Shown piece by piece: positions 25,923 to 34,069 of a DNA stretch of 46,862 nucleotides. The DNA comes from Gemmatimonadota bacterium (lineage in GTDB: Bacteria; Gemmatimonadota; Gemmatimonadetes; Palauibacterales; KS3-K002), in contig CP070815.1 of assembly GCA_020344215.1 (NCBI GenBank), positions 743,972 to 790,833 of the forward strand. The letters run 5' to 3'. The notes under the pieces were generated by a model that was given only the letters and a program-made list of their open reading frames with translations, did not search any database and was not told the origin of the DNA. Made by a program: the position numbers and the translations under genes. The stretch's first letter is position 1. The number at the start of each line of letters is the position of its first letter.

Positions 25923-27224
25923 ATGGCCAGGCAGGCGATCGACGACGGGATCGTAGGGCGAGGCAACCAGGACGGCGCGGATCTGTTCCGTGTCTGGTTC
26001 GATGGACTGACGCAGGCGGCCGAGTCCGGTCGCGGCGCGGCCTACGTATTCGTCATGGGCAGCATGGCCGAGCTGCTGAGGACGTTCGACCTCCCGATAG
26101 TCTTCCCCGAGATCAACTCGCTGCAGACCGCCGTGCGGCGCGTGGCGCACGAATATCTGGATGAGGCCGAAGATTACGGATATTCGCCGGACATCTGCGG
26201 GTACGTCAAGGCGGACGTCGCCACGCAGCTGCGCGGTGGGGAGCTGCCGATGGGACGTATACCCAAGCCCGTCATCGCCGTCTACACGAACGCCTGTAAC
26301 ACCTACATAAAGTGGGCGGAGATCTGGGAGCGCATGTACGGTGTGCCCACGTTCACGCTCGACGTGCCGGGCACGCGGGCGGCGGGGGCGCAGACCTGGC
26401 CGGGCGATCCGGACTTCGAGAACGACCGCCGCTACGTCGCTGCTCAGATCAAGGAGCTGATTGCCTTATGCGAGCAGGTCAGCGGTGTGAAGTTCGACAT
26501 CGATCGGTTGCGGGAGAACATGGGGCATGCCAACACCATGAGCCGCGGCTGGCAGCGAGTCCTGGAGCTCAACCAGACGCGCCCATCCCTCTTCAACGCC
26601 CTGACCGACGGCACGATATACCTGGGCGTCTCCAATGGCCTGAGAGGCTCGGGTGCGGGCGCGCAGTATTTCGTCGAGCTCGTGGAGGAGATGGAGTACA
26701 AGGCCGAGCGCGGTATCGGCACGCTGACCGATGAACGGTACCGCCTGCTGTTCGTCGGAGTACCGTGCTATCCTATCTTCCGCCGGTTTTCCGAGCTGTT
26801 CACCGAGTGGGGCGGCACCTTCGTCAACTCCACCTACCTGTGGTTCGCCTCGGGCGGCTCGAACGCCGGGTTCCAGTACGACCTTGAGCGCCCGCTGGAC
26901 AGCCTCGCCGAAGGCGTCTTGATCAGCGTCCGTGATGCGATGGACGCGATGTTCTTCCAGACCGAGATCCTGGTCGAGATGATCGACGCCTATCAGGCCG
27001 ACGGGGTGGTGTACCATCCGATCAAGAGCTGCCGCACCGTTTCCACCGGCTTGGCGGACAACCGGCGCGCCCTGATGGAGAGCCGCGACGTACCGAGCTT
27101 GTTCATCGAGTCGGACATGATGGACCGGCGCGTGGTCTCGGAAGCGCAGCTCAAGAACCGGGTCGACGCGTTCTTCGAGGGGCTGGCGGCGCGCAGAGGG
27201 CAGGCGGCGGCGCCTACAACGTAA
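25923..27224 (+). CDS. Second benzoyl-CoA reductase-like subunit, BcrB/BadE type
   Basis: 433 residues of the HgdB family. It resembles BcrB: FVMGSMAELLRTFDLPIVFPE and EINSLQTAVRR near the start, YSPDICGYVKADVATQLRGG with a conserved Cys, YTNACNTYIKWAE, EQVSGVKFDIDRLRE, and the C-terminal VYHPIKSCRTVSTGLAD and SLFIESDMMDRRVVSEAQ. It clearly differs from BzdO of the first unit, so the two reductases are not a recent tandem duplication. It lies 12 bases after the BcrC-like gene and 21 bases before the ATPase genes. Confidence 0.8.
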   Translation: MARQAIDDGIVGRGNQDGADLFRVWFDGLTQAAESGRGAAYVFVMGSMAELLRTFDLPIVFPEINSLQTAVRRVAHEYLDEAEDYGYSPDICGYVKADVATQLRGGELPMGRIPKPVIAVYTNACNTYIKWAEIWERMYGVPTFTLDVPGTRAAGAQTWPGDPDFENDRRYVAAQIKELIALCEQVSGVKFDIDRLRENMGHANTMSRGWQRVLELNQTRPSLFNALTDGTIYLGVSNGLRGSGAGAQYFVELVEEMEYKAERGIGTLTDERYRLLFVGVPCYPIFRRFSELFTEWGGTFVNSTYLWFASGGSNAGFQYDLERPLDSLAEGVLISVRDAMDAMFFQTEILVEMIDAYQADGVVYHPIKSCRTVSTGLADNRRALMESRDVPSLFIESDMMDRRVVSEAQLKNRVDAFFEGLAARRGQAAAPTT

Positions 27225-27245
27225 CTCGTTCGGGGAAGGGCACTT

Positions 27246-28064
27246 ATGGCCTATGCAGCCGGCGTGGACGTCGGTTCCACCCAGACCAAAGCGGTGATCA
27301 TCGGTGAATCGCGCGAGATCGTCAGCCGGTCGCTGGTCGAGACCGGTGCGAACGTCATCCGCGCGGCCGAGAAGGCGTTCGAGGAGGCGCTGCGCGGCGG
27401 TGACCTGCGTGAAGAGGAGGTCGAGTACGTGGTGGGGACCGGCTACGGTCGCTACAAGGTGACGTTCGGCAATACGCAGATAACGGAGATCAGCTGCCAC
27501 GGGCGCGGCGCGGTCCACATGTTCCCGGACACCCGTACGGTCGTCGACATGGGAGGGCAGGACACCAAGGCCATACGCGTCTCTCCTACCGGCGAGATCA
27601 TCGACTTCTGCATGAACGACAAGTGTGCGGCCGGTACGGGCCGCTTCCTGGGTGCCGCATCGAGCGCGCTGGACATTCCGATTGGCGACCTCGGCCCCAC
27701 AGCGCTGCGTGGCGAACGGCCGGTGAAGATCAGCACGACCTGCACGGTCTTCGCCGAATCGGAGGTGCTGTCCTGGCTAGGTAAGGGCAAGAAGATCGAA
27801 GACATCCTGCTCGGGGTTCACCAATCGATCGCCGCCCGCTCAACCGGGCTGCTGCGGCGCGTCGGCGTCGAGGAAGAGGTGACGTTCACCGGCGGCGTGG
27901 CGCGCAACGTGGCGATGGTGGATACGCTCAACGATCGGCTGGCGCTCACGGTCAACGTGAGCGAGGACTCGCACTTCATGGGCGCGCTGGGCGCTGCGCT
28001 GTTCGCGTTGGATCATATCCGGGCCAGCCGGGCTCCGGCGAAGTCCGGGGAGGCCGCATCGTGA
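27246..28064 (+). CDS. Second-unit reductase ATPase subunit, BcrA/BadF/HgdC-like (short form)
   Basis: 272 residues of the ASKHA ATPase family: phosphate-1 [12 protein letters not shown], phosphate-2 [12 protein letters not shown], cluster Cys in [13 protein letters not shown] and [10 protein letters not shown], adenosine motif [11 protein letters not shown]. Thauera BcrA and Rhodopseudomonas BadF are about 440 residues, so this A-type subunit lacks the extra domain although the gene order is Thauera-like. It could be part of a heterodimer with the next protein. Its stop overlaps the next gene's GTG start in GTGA, so the two are translationally coupled. Confidence 0.85.
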   Translation: MAYAAGVDVGSTQTKAVIIGESREIVSRSLVETGANVIRAAEKAFEEALRGGDLREEEVEYVVGTGYGRYKVTFGNTQITEISCHGRGAVHMFPDTRTVVDMGGQDTKAIRVSPTGEIIDFCMNDKCAAGTGRFLGAASSALDIPIGDLGPTALRGERPVKISTTCTVFAESEVLSWLGKGKKIEDILLGVHQSIAARSTGLLRRVGVEEEVTFTGGVARNVAMVDTLNDRLALTVNVSEDSHFMGALGAALFALDHIRASRAPAKSGEAAS

Positions 28065-28879
28065 CCTACACAGCCGGGATCGATATCGGGTCGACCTACA
28101 GCAAGGCCGTCATACTGAGCGCGGAGAACGAGATCGTCGGCCGGGCCATGCAGCCGACAGGGTTCAAGTTGGCGGAGGTGGCGGAGCGCGCCTTCGAGAA
28201 GGCGGTGGCGGAGTCAGGCGTCTCAAAGGACGACGTACGCTATGTCGTCGCCACTGGGTTCGGCCGCCACCAGGCGGGTATCAGTGACGTACAGGTCACC
28301 GACCTGACGGCCGCCGCCCGGGGCGCTGCTCATCTATTCCCGCAAACGCGCACGATCCTCGATGTCGGTGGGCAGACGATGAAGGCGAGCCGCCTGGGCG
28401 ACGGCGCGAAGGTCAAGTCGTTTCGGCTCAACGACAAGTGCGCTGCCGGGACGGGTGCTTTCCTCGAGAAGACCGCCCGCTATATGGGGTACACGACCGA
28501 GGAGATCGGGCCTCTGGTGGCGATATCGAAGGAAGCGATCCCGATCTCCGGTGTCTGCGCGGTGTTCGCCGAGTCCGAGGTGATCAACCACCTCTCCCAA
28601 GGTGCGGCGCCCGCCGACATCATGCACGGTGCGATCGTGAGCTTGGTGGGTCGCTCGGTGCAGCTCATGAAACGTGTCCGCATGGAACCCGAATTTACCC
28701 TGATCGGCGGCATCCTGCGTTTCAGAAGGATGGTGGACGTCGTCCGGGAAGAGTTGGGGGCCGAGGTCAACGTTCCGGAAGGCGACCTCGTCCAGTTCAT
28801 CTCGGCGCTGGGTGCCGCGATACTCGGCCAGCGCCGGCTGCGCAAGCTCGCAGACGAGCGTGCCGGGGCGTCGGTCTAA
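28061..28879 (+). CDS. Second-unit reductase ATPase subunit, BcrD/BadG-like
   Basis: Another 272-residue ASKHA ATPase: [14 protein letters not shown], phosphate-2 [11 protein letters not shown] (Gln followed by Thr instead of Asp, a deviation from GGQDxK), cluster Cys in [13 protein letters not shown] and [11 protein letters not shown], and [12 protein letters not shown] where the Ala-Arg/Lys-Asn of the adenosine motif is replaced. These changes suggest one ATPase of the pair is specialised, as in BcrA/BcrD. Start is GTG at 28061, overlapping the previous stop. Ends 17 bases before a small unknown gene. Confidence 0.85.
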   Translation: MTYTAGIDIGSTYSKAVILSAENEIVGRAMQPTGFKLAEVAERAFEKAVAESGVSKDDVRYVVATGFGRHQAGISDVQVTDLTAAARGAAHLFPQTRTILDVGGQTMKASRLGDGAKVKSFRLNDKCAAGTGAFLEKTARYMGYTTEEIGPLVAISKEAIPISGVCAVFAESEVINHLSQGAAPADIMHGAIVSLVGRSVQLMKRVRMEPEFTLIGGILRFRRMVDVVREELGAEVNVPEGDLVQFISALGAAILGQRRLRKLADERAGASV

Positions 28880-28893
28880 GGAATTCGAATTCC
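28880..28893. repeat. 14-bp perfect palindrome between the ATPase gene and a small ORF
   Basis: GGAATTCGAATTCC is identical to its reverse complement and contains two overlapping-adjacent GAATTC words. It starts one base after the ATPase stop codon and ends 3 bases before the ATG of the next gene, where a ribosome site would be expected. It may be a regulator site or chance. Confidence 0.5.
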
Positions 28894-28896
28894 AGT

Positions 28897-29235
28897 ATGT
28901 CGGGCAGCGATCGCGAAGGGCTCGATGAGAAAGGCCGCCGGAAGTTCGCGGCGTCGCTCGGCCCCATCGTCGAGCGGGAAGCCAGACGGGTTCTCTCTGA
29001 AGGGCAGCTCGAGGGTGACCCGGCACGGCTAGCCGATGGTTGGGAGCGCCGCTTCATCGCCGACGCGCGGCGGGCGGAGGAGGCGATCGAGCTATACTCT
29101 CGGCTCGGCTACGAGGTCTGCGCTGATCCCGTGCGGCCGGATGAGCTCGGCGAGGAGTGCGACGACTGTCAGCTACTGGCAGCCTTGCAGTTCAAGATGA
29201 TCTACACACGAAAGCGCCCGCCCACGTCAGGGTAG
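28897..29235 (+). CDS. Small conserved-looking protein with C-x2-C motif, function unknown
   Basis: 112 residues, soluble, mostly helical and acidic. The N-terminal two thirds (for example RKFAASLGPIVEREARRVL and WERRFIADARRAEEAIELY) look like an alpha-helical pair; the end reads GYEVCADPVRPDELGEECDDC followed by LLAALQFKMIYTRKR, giving three cysteines. It lies in the middle of the second unit, 17 bases after the ATPase gene and about 90 before the DRE-TIM enzyme. I do not recognise the family. The order suggests a role with the reductase or IorAB (adaptor or assembly). Start ATG at 28897 lacks a clear ribosome site. Confidence 0.6.
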   Translation: MSGSDREGLDEKGRRKFAASLGPIVEREARRVLSEGQLEGDPARLADGWERRFIADARRAEEAIELYSRLGYEVCADPVRPDELGEECDDCQLLAALQFKMIYTRKRPPTSG

Positions 29236-29326
29236 TCGGGGGACCCATGCGCCGCCTGTCTTGCCGCGCGTCGCGTCGAACCGTAGTCTCCTTTTCGAGT
29301 TAAAACGCTGAGACGGGAGAGTGACG

Positions 29327-30577
29327 GTGAGCGATCTGTCCGAAGACCGCCTGGTTTACGATTGGGCCGAGCTTGGCGGCGAGCAGCCCGAGCCGCCGAG
29401 AACGGCGATGCTCGACGATGAGACACTGCGCGACGGTCTGCAGAGCCCCTCTGTGATCGACCCACCCACAGACGTCAAGGTCAAGATTCTCCACTTGATG
29501 GACAGCTTCGGAATCGAGACGGCCGACGTCGGACTCCCCGGAGCCGGCCCGCGCCAACGGGATGCCGTCGAGACGCTGTGCCGCGAGATCGCCGACAGCA
29601 AGCTCAGCATCCAGGCGAACTGCGCCGCCCGCACGATGAAAGTGGATATCCAACCGATCGCCGACGTGGTGCAGAAGACGGGTGTGCCGATCGAGGCGTG
29701 CGTGTTCATCGGTTCGAGCCCGATCCGCCAGTACGCCGAGGAATGGGACCTGGAGCACATCCTGCGGCTCTCGCGCGAGGCGGTCGAGTTCGCCGTCGGA
29801 GAAGACCTGGAAGTCATGTACGTGACCGAGGACACGATCCGGGCCAAACCGGGTGATCTGCGACTGCTGCTGAGCGCCGGCGTCGAGGCGGGGGCCAAAC
29901 GCTTGTGCTTGTGCGACACGGTGGGTGCCGCCGTGCCCAGAGGCGTGATCAACCTGGTCACGTGGGTGAAGAATCTGCTCGAGGAATTGGGCGTCTCAGA
30001 CTCGGTCGGGATCGACTGGCATGGCCATCGCGATCGTGCGCTCGACGTGGCGAACACGCTGGCGGCGATCGAGGCCGGGGCCACCCGTGTGCACGGCACG
30101 GCTCTGGGCATTGGGGAACGGATCGGCAATACCCCGATGGAACAGCTGCTGGTGAACCTCAAGCTGCTCGGCTGGCGCGACGACGATCTCACCGCACTGC
30201 CGGAGTACGTCGAGACCGTCTCGCAGGCGGTAGGAGTTCCTATCCCGGTCAACACGCCCATCGTGGGCCGTGATGCCTTCCGTACGGCAACCGGCGTCCA
30301 CGCGGCGGCCGTGATCAAGGCCCAGCGCAAAGGGCAGGCCTGGCTGGCCGACCGCGTCTATTCCGGCGTGCCGGCGAGCTGGGTCGGCCGTGAGCAGGAG
30401 ATCGAGGTCGGGCACATGTCGGGCGCGTCCAACGTCCAGTACTTCCTGAGCGCTCGCGACCTGCCCACGACGCCGGAGGTGGTCGAGGCGGTGCTCGCCT
30501 TGGCGAAGAAGTCCGAGCGGCTGCTCACCGAGGAAGAGATCATCGAAGTCGTCGAGTCGGTGGCCGACCTCGGCTGA
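29327..30577 (+). CDS. DRE-TIM metallolyase, homocitrate/2-isopropylmalate synthase-like
   Basis: A 416-residue TIM-barrel enzyme of the HMGL-like family, which joins acetyl-CoA to 2-oxoacids (homocitrate, isopropylmalate, citramalate or Re-citrate synthase) or cleaves HMG-CoA. Seen: DDETLRDGLQSP (the DxTLRDGxQ metal/catalytic motif), the metal-binding HGHRD, and HGTALGIGERIGNTPMEQLL, which matches synthases rather than lyases. The C-terminal part (from about 300) is short, without the LeuA regulatory domain. GTG at 29327 is chosen because GGGAG lies 8 bases before it. Its neighbour IorAB acts on 2-oxoacids, so the pair may share a 2-oxoacid. Exact reaction unknown. Confidence 0.75.
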   Translation: MSDLSEDRLVYDWAELGGEQPEPPRTAMLDDETLRDGLQSPSVIDPPTDVKVKILHLMDSFGIETADVGLPGAGPRQRDAVETLCREIADSKLSIQANCAARTMKVDIQPIADVVQKTGVPIEACVFIGSSPIRQYAEEWDLEHILRLSREAVEFAVGEDLEVMYVTEDTIRAKPGDLRLLLSAGVEAGAKRLCLCDTVGAAVPRGVINLVTWVKNLLEELGVSDSVGIDWHGHRDRALDVANTLAAIEAGATRVHGTALGIGERIGNTPMEQLLVNLKLLGWRDDDLTALPEYVETVSQAVGVPIPVNTPIVGRDAFRTATGVHAAAVIKAQRKGQAWLADRVYSGVPASWVGREQEIEVGHMSGASNVQYFLSARDLPTTPEVVEAVLALAKKSERLLTEEEIIEVVESVADLG

Positions 30578-30614
30578 TTGCCGTGAACATCGCGCCGCTG
30601 TTGGGGGAGAACGC

Positions 30615-32351
30615 ATGGCGAAACGCTTGATGTCAGGCAACGAAGCCGTGGCCCGGGGAGCGTGGGAAGCGGGGGTGGCCTTTGCCGCCGGCTACCCCGG
30701 CACGCCCAGCACCGAGGTGCTGGAAAGGCTGGCCACCTACGAGGAGATCGACGCTCACTGGTCCTCCAACGAGAAGGTGGCCTTCGACGAAGGTATGGGC
30801 GCGGCTCTGGGCGGCGTGCGCACCATGGTGACCATGAAGCACGTCGGGCTCAATGTGGCCGCCGACCCTTTCATGGTCTTCCCCTACGCCGGAACGAACG
30901 CAGGCTTCGTCGTGCTGGTGGCCGACGACCCCGGCATGTACTCGTCACAGAACGAGCAGGACAGCCGCTACCTGGCCAAGGTGGCCAAGGTGCCGGTGCT
31001 CGAGCCGGCCGACGCGGCGGAGGCTCGAGCGATGGCGATAGCGGCCTTCGAGTTGAGCGAGCGCTTCCAGACGCCCGTCATGTATCGCACCACGACACGC
31101 CTCGCTCATACCAGAGGCGTCGTCGAGGTCGGCGAGCGCTCAGAAGCTCCGCGCAAGGAGTTCTCGCGCCAGGCCAGCCAATACGCGATCCCGGTCTACG
31201 CTCGCTTCCGCCGGCCGGAGCTGGAGGAGAAGCTCGATCGGCTGCGCGAGTTCGCCGAGGAATTCGAGGGCAACGTCATCGAAGAGGGCGATCCGAAAGT
31301 CGGCGTGGTCAGCCACGGCATCCCGTATCAGTACGTGAAGGAAGTCGCCCCCGAAGCCACCGTCTTCAAGCTAGGCATGGTCTACCCGCTGCCGAAGAAA
31401 AAGCTGAAGGAGTTCTGCGCCCGCTTCGACACGGTTTACGTGGTCGAGGAGAGCGAGGGCTTCATTCAACAGGAGATGGCGAGCTTCGGGATCACCAAAC
31501 TGATCGGCAAGGAGCGGTTCACCAACATAGGTGAGCTGAGCGCCGACCTGGTGGCCGCCGGATTGAACGGCACGCCGGTGGCGGACGATTTCGCAGGGGA
31601 GGTGGCCGTCCTGCCGCGGCCGCCGGTCATGTGCGCCGGTTGCCCGCACCGCGGCGTGTTCGGCACGTTGAAGAAACTGGGTCTGCTCGTGACCGGCGAC
31701 ATCGGCTGCTATACGCTCGGCTGCCTGCCGCCCTTTAATGCCATGCACACCACCTTCTGCATGGGCGCGAGCATCGGCAACGCGACCGGGTTCAACAAGG
31801 CCGGTGAGGAGCGCGTGGTCGCCGTCATCGGCGATTCCACCTTCCTGCACGCCGGTCTCCCCAGTGTGCTGAGCGCCGCGTACAACCGAGTGCCGACGAC
31901 GACGATCCTGTTGGACAACGGTACTACGGGCATGACCGGCCACCAGGAACACCCGGGCACGGGCCATAGTCTGAAAGGCGGTCCCGCACCGGCTGTGGAT
32001 TATGAGGCGCTGATCAGGTCGCTCGGTGTCGAGCACGTCGAGGTGGTCGACCCGTGGGATCTCGAGGCCACGGAGAGGGCCATCCAGGCGGGCTTGGCGC
32101 ACCCCGGACCCGCAGTGGTCATCGCGCGCCGACACTGCAACCTGTTGCCCGAGGAGAAGGCGAAGGAACGCACCGCGTACAGGGTCGACCCCGACGAATG
32201 CATCCTGTGCGAGGACTGCTTCGAGACTGGCTGCCCGGCCTTGGTGTGGCAGGACGATCTCCCGTACATCCGTGACTGGGAATGTGTAGGCTGCTCGATG
32301 TGCTCCCAACTCTGCCCGGCGGACGCGATCGGTCCCGTCGAGGAGGTCTGA
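30615..32351 (+). CDS. iorA: Indolepyruvate ferredoxin oxidoreductase, alpha subunit
   Basis: IorA with IorB oxidises aryl-pyruvates (or other 2-oxoacids) to acyl-CoA and CO2 with reduction of ferredoxin. This 578-residue protein has the pyrimidine domain at the N-terminus (GNEAVARGAWEAGVAFAAGY, PGTPSTEVLE), the TPP domain with GDIGCYTLG, then VAVIGDSTFLHAG and LLDNGTTGMTGHQEHPG, and a C-terminal ferredoxin domain with cysteines in CILCEDCFETGCP and CVGCSMCSQLCP. The full set of domains is present. In this cluster it could feed reduced ferredoxin to a benzoyl-CoA reductase, as the 2-oxoglutarate enzyme does in Thauera, or convert phenylpyruvate/indolepyruvate into arylacetyl-CoA. GGGGGAG precedes the ATG. 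Confidence 0.92.
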   Translation: MAKRLMSGNEAVARGAWEAGVAFAAGYPGTPSTEVLERLATYEEIDAHWSSNEKVAFDEGMGAALGGVRTMVTMKHVGLNVAADPFMVFPYAGTNAGFVVLVADDPGMYSSQNEQDSRYLAKVAKVPVLEPADAAEARAMAIAAFELSERFQTPVMYRTTTRLAHTRGVVEVGERSEAPRKEFSRQASQYAIPVYARFRRPELEEKLDRLREFAEEFEGNVIEEGDPKVGVVSHGIPYQYVKEVAPEATVFKLGMVYPLPKKKLKEFCARFDTVYVVEESEGFIQQEMASFGITKLIGKERFTNIGELSADLVAAGLNGTPVADDFAGEVAVLPRPPVMCAGCPHRGVFGTLKKLGLLVTGDIGCYTLGCLPPFNAMHTTFCMGASIGNATGFNKAGEERVVAVIGDSTFLHAGLPSVLSAAYNRVPTTTILLDNGTTGMTGHQEHPGTGHSLKGGPAPAVDYEALIRSLGVEHVEVVDPWDLEATERAIQAGLAHPGPAVVIARRHCNLLPEEKAKERTAYRVDPDECILCEDCFETGCPALVWQDDLPYIRDWECVGCSMCSQLCPADAIGPVEEV

Positions 32352-32354
32352 GCG

Positions 32355-32933
32355 ATGGCGGTGACCAATGTCTTGATCGCGGGCGTCGGCGGCCAAGGGG
32401 CCGTCCTCGCCAGCGAGCTGCTGGCGCTCGCCGCCGTCGCCGCCGGCCACGACGTGAAGCAGGGCGAGTTCCACGGCGTGGCTCAGCGGGGCGGTGCGGT
32501 GTTCAGCCACGTGCGCTTCGGCGACCGCGTCTATTCGCCCATGGCGCGCTGTGGCGACGTTGACTTCCTGCTGGCTCTCGAGCGGCTGGAGGCGCTACGC
32601 TACGCGCACTTCGTGAAGCCGGGCGGCACGATCATCGTCAACGACCACAAGGTCGAGCCGATCCGCGTCGCCGACCAGCGACCCTACCCCGACGAGGCGA
32701 TCGACTTCCTCGAGGCCAAAGGCTTCAACGTGGTCGTCGTCGAGGCCACCGGGAAGGCGATCGAGCTCGGCAATCACCGGGCGGCGAACGTGGTGCTGCT
32801 CGGCGCCCTGGCCGAATCCCTCGACATCCCCCAGGAGGTCTGGGATAAGACGCTGCAGGATCGCATCCCCGAGAGGCTCCTGAGCCTCAACCAGCAGGCT
32901 TTCGCCGCAGGTCGCCAGCTTACCATCTCCTGA
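32355..32933 (+). CDS. iorB: Indolepyruvate ferredoxin oxidoreductase, beta subunit
   Basis: A 192-residue partner of IorA, of the gamma-type 2-oxoacid oxidoreductase domain: NVLIAGVGGQGAVLASELLA at the N-terminus, VKQGEFHGVAQRGGAVFSHV with the substrate/CoA region, and NVVLLGALAESLDIP. Length and order are normal for IorB. It begins 3 bases after the iorA stop, with GAGGAGGT upstream inside iorA. Last gene of the aromatic cluster; beyond it the sequence changes character to small, scattered accessory genes. Confidence 0.92.
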   Translation: MAVTNVLIAGVGGQGAVLASELLALAAVAAGHDVKQGEFHGVAQRGGAVFSHVRFGDRVYSPMARCGDVDFLLALERLEALRYAHFVKPGGTIIVNDHKVEPIRVADQRPYPDEAIDFLEAKGFNVVVVEATGKAIELGNHRAANVVLLGALAESLDIPQEVWDKTLQDRIPERLLSLNQQAFAAGRQLTIS

Positions 32934-33459
32934 ACCGCCCAATCGGACGCGTATTGTGGAGAGCGGACTCACCGCGTCCGCACTTAGATTTCGGCGAGTG
33001 AACAGGCAACGGACTGACTGTCCGTGTCACCGCCTCTGCCACGAGGGGCGAAAGCTCCGTGTCTCGCCTAAATAGAACCGCGGCGCGGGCCGCCGGAGGG
33101 TCGGCGAGCGGGAGGGTTGCGGCCAGCGACGTCGGTCGTTGATATGCGCCTGCCGAGACCGCATCTTTGAGCACAACGGGTCTCCCGAATTCCGAATAGT
33201 GGCAGTGGGATCGCTGCGGTGGACGACCTATGTGCCCGTACAGGGTCAAGCTTGGCGCGTTGGCACGTGCGCGGTAGTGGGAACACTAGGGGTGTTTCAC
33301 AAGACCGAGGCCCCGTTGCTGTCAAGCATTTTTCACGGGCGGGATTCGATGCTAATAGACTAACCGTGATGACCAAGGCGGCTCGGCACTGCAGGGTCCT
33401 GTTAATTGAACTACGGGATACGTGGCCTTGACAATGTGCTCGCGCGGGAGGTGAGTGTC
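32934..33459. other. Intergenic region after iorB
   Basis: About 525 bases without a convincing gene. It holds one copy of the dispersed stem-loop repeat (33005-33024). No terminator with a T-run was seen behind iorB. Base composition falls in AT-richness from here into the next two genes compared with the cluster. A possible promoter for the next gene lies in the A/T-richer part near 33370-33420. Confidence 0.4.
33005..33024. repeat. Dispersed stem-loop repeat, copy 1
   Basis: GGCAACGGACTGACTGTCCG. The ACGGAC and GTCCGT arms pair across a TGACT loop. Near-identical copies lie at 39241-39260 and 43328-43347; degenerate ones at 34741-34761 and 34798-34816. All are intergenic. Confidence 0.6.
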
Positions 33460-34029
33460 ATGACAGGCCGAATAATCTGGTTTTGGGTAGCTTTGTTGCT
33501 GTTACCGCTCGTCCCGGTCACTCTGCTATACTACTTCTTTAGCGGTCAGAACTACTTTGAGTTGAAGGACGTGGCGAAAGGCATAGTCGCAACGGGACCG
33601 ATTGCCGCCTACGTAGCAATAGTATTCATCGGTTGGAAGATCTTTAGAGAGCTTCCGGGAACAGTGTTCTCCTTGAGTCCGGCAATCAGAGATCTGCCTG
33701 GCCAGTGGACTTTCAGATCAGAGTCAAGCCATGGGACCGTCCGAGAAGGCAGTTGCCAAATAGTGAGGAAAGGATTCGGGCTTGTTTTTGACGGCAACTT
33801 CAGGGAAGCAGGTAAGCATGTTGGTGACTGGAAGTCCGAGATCGTTCACGCCTGGCACAATCGTCTCTTTATGTTCTATGAGCTCAGTGAACTCAAGGCG
33901 GATGAGGTGGAAAGGTTCGAGGGTGTCAGCACGCTGACGTTTGGCACGCCGCCTATCTCGCAGATGTCAGGCACTTGGAACGTGGTTGGGAAGGACAAGT
34001 GTGGCACGATCGTGTATTCCCGTGCCTAA
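33460..34029 (+). CDS. Two-TM protein with beta-rich cytosolic domain, possibly Cap15-like
   Basis: 189 residues. Two transmembrane helices lie in the first 60 (IIWFWVALLLLPLVPVTLLY and ATGPIAAYVAIVFIGWKIF), then a domain of about 115 residues made almost only of predicted beta-strands: DLPGQWTFRSESSHG, GFGLVFDGNF, WKSEIVHAWHNRLFMFYEL, VSTLTFGTPP, MSGTWNVVGKD. This layout (2TM plus minimal beta-barrel) resembles the S-2TMBeta/Cap15 effector of CBASS antiphage systems, but no CD-NTase gene is adjacent, so the comparison is only of shape. ATG at 33460 follows GGGAGGTGAG. The gene is AT-richer than the cluster, which suggests transfer. Confidence 0.55.
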   Translation: MTGRIIWFWVALLLLPLVPVTLLYYFFSGQNYFELKDVAKGIVATGPIAAYVAIVFIGWKIFRELPGTVFSLSPAIRDLPGQWTFRSESSHGTVREGSCQIVRKGFGLVFDGNFREAGKHVGDWKSEIVHAWHNRLFMFYELSELKADEVERFEGVSTLTFGTPPISQMSGTWNVVGKDKCGTIVYSRA

Positions 34030-34069
34030 GAATGCATAACCGGACTCCTGGGGACTACCTACCGCAGTC

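Noticed and set aside
24744..28879. Second reductase set as an ordinary 2-hydroxyglutaryl-CoA dehydratase
   Set aside because: Those have one ATPase gene; here two different ATPase genes follow, and the B subunit has BcrB-like segments. Not fully excluded.
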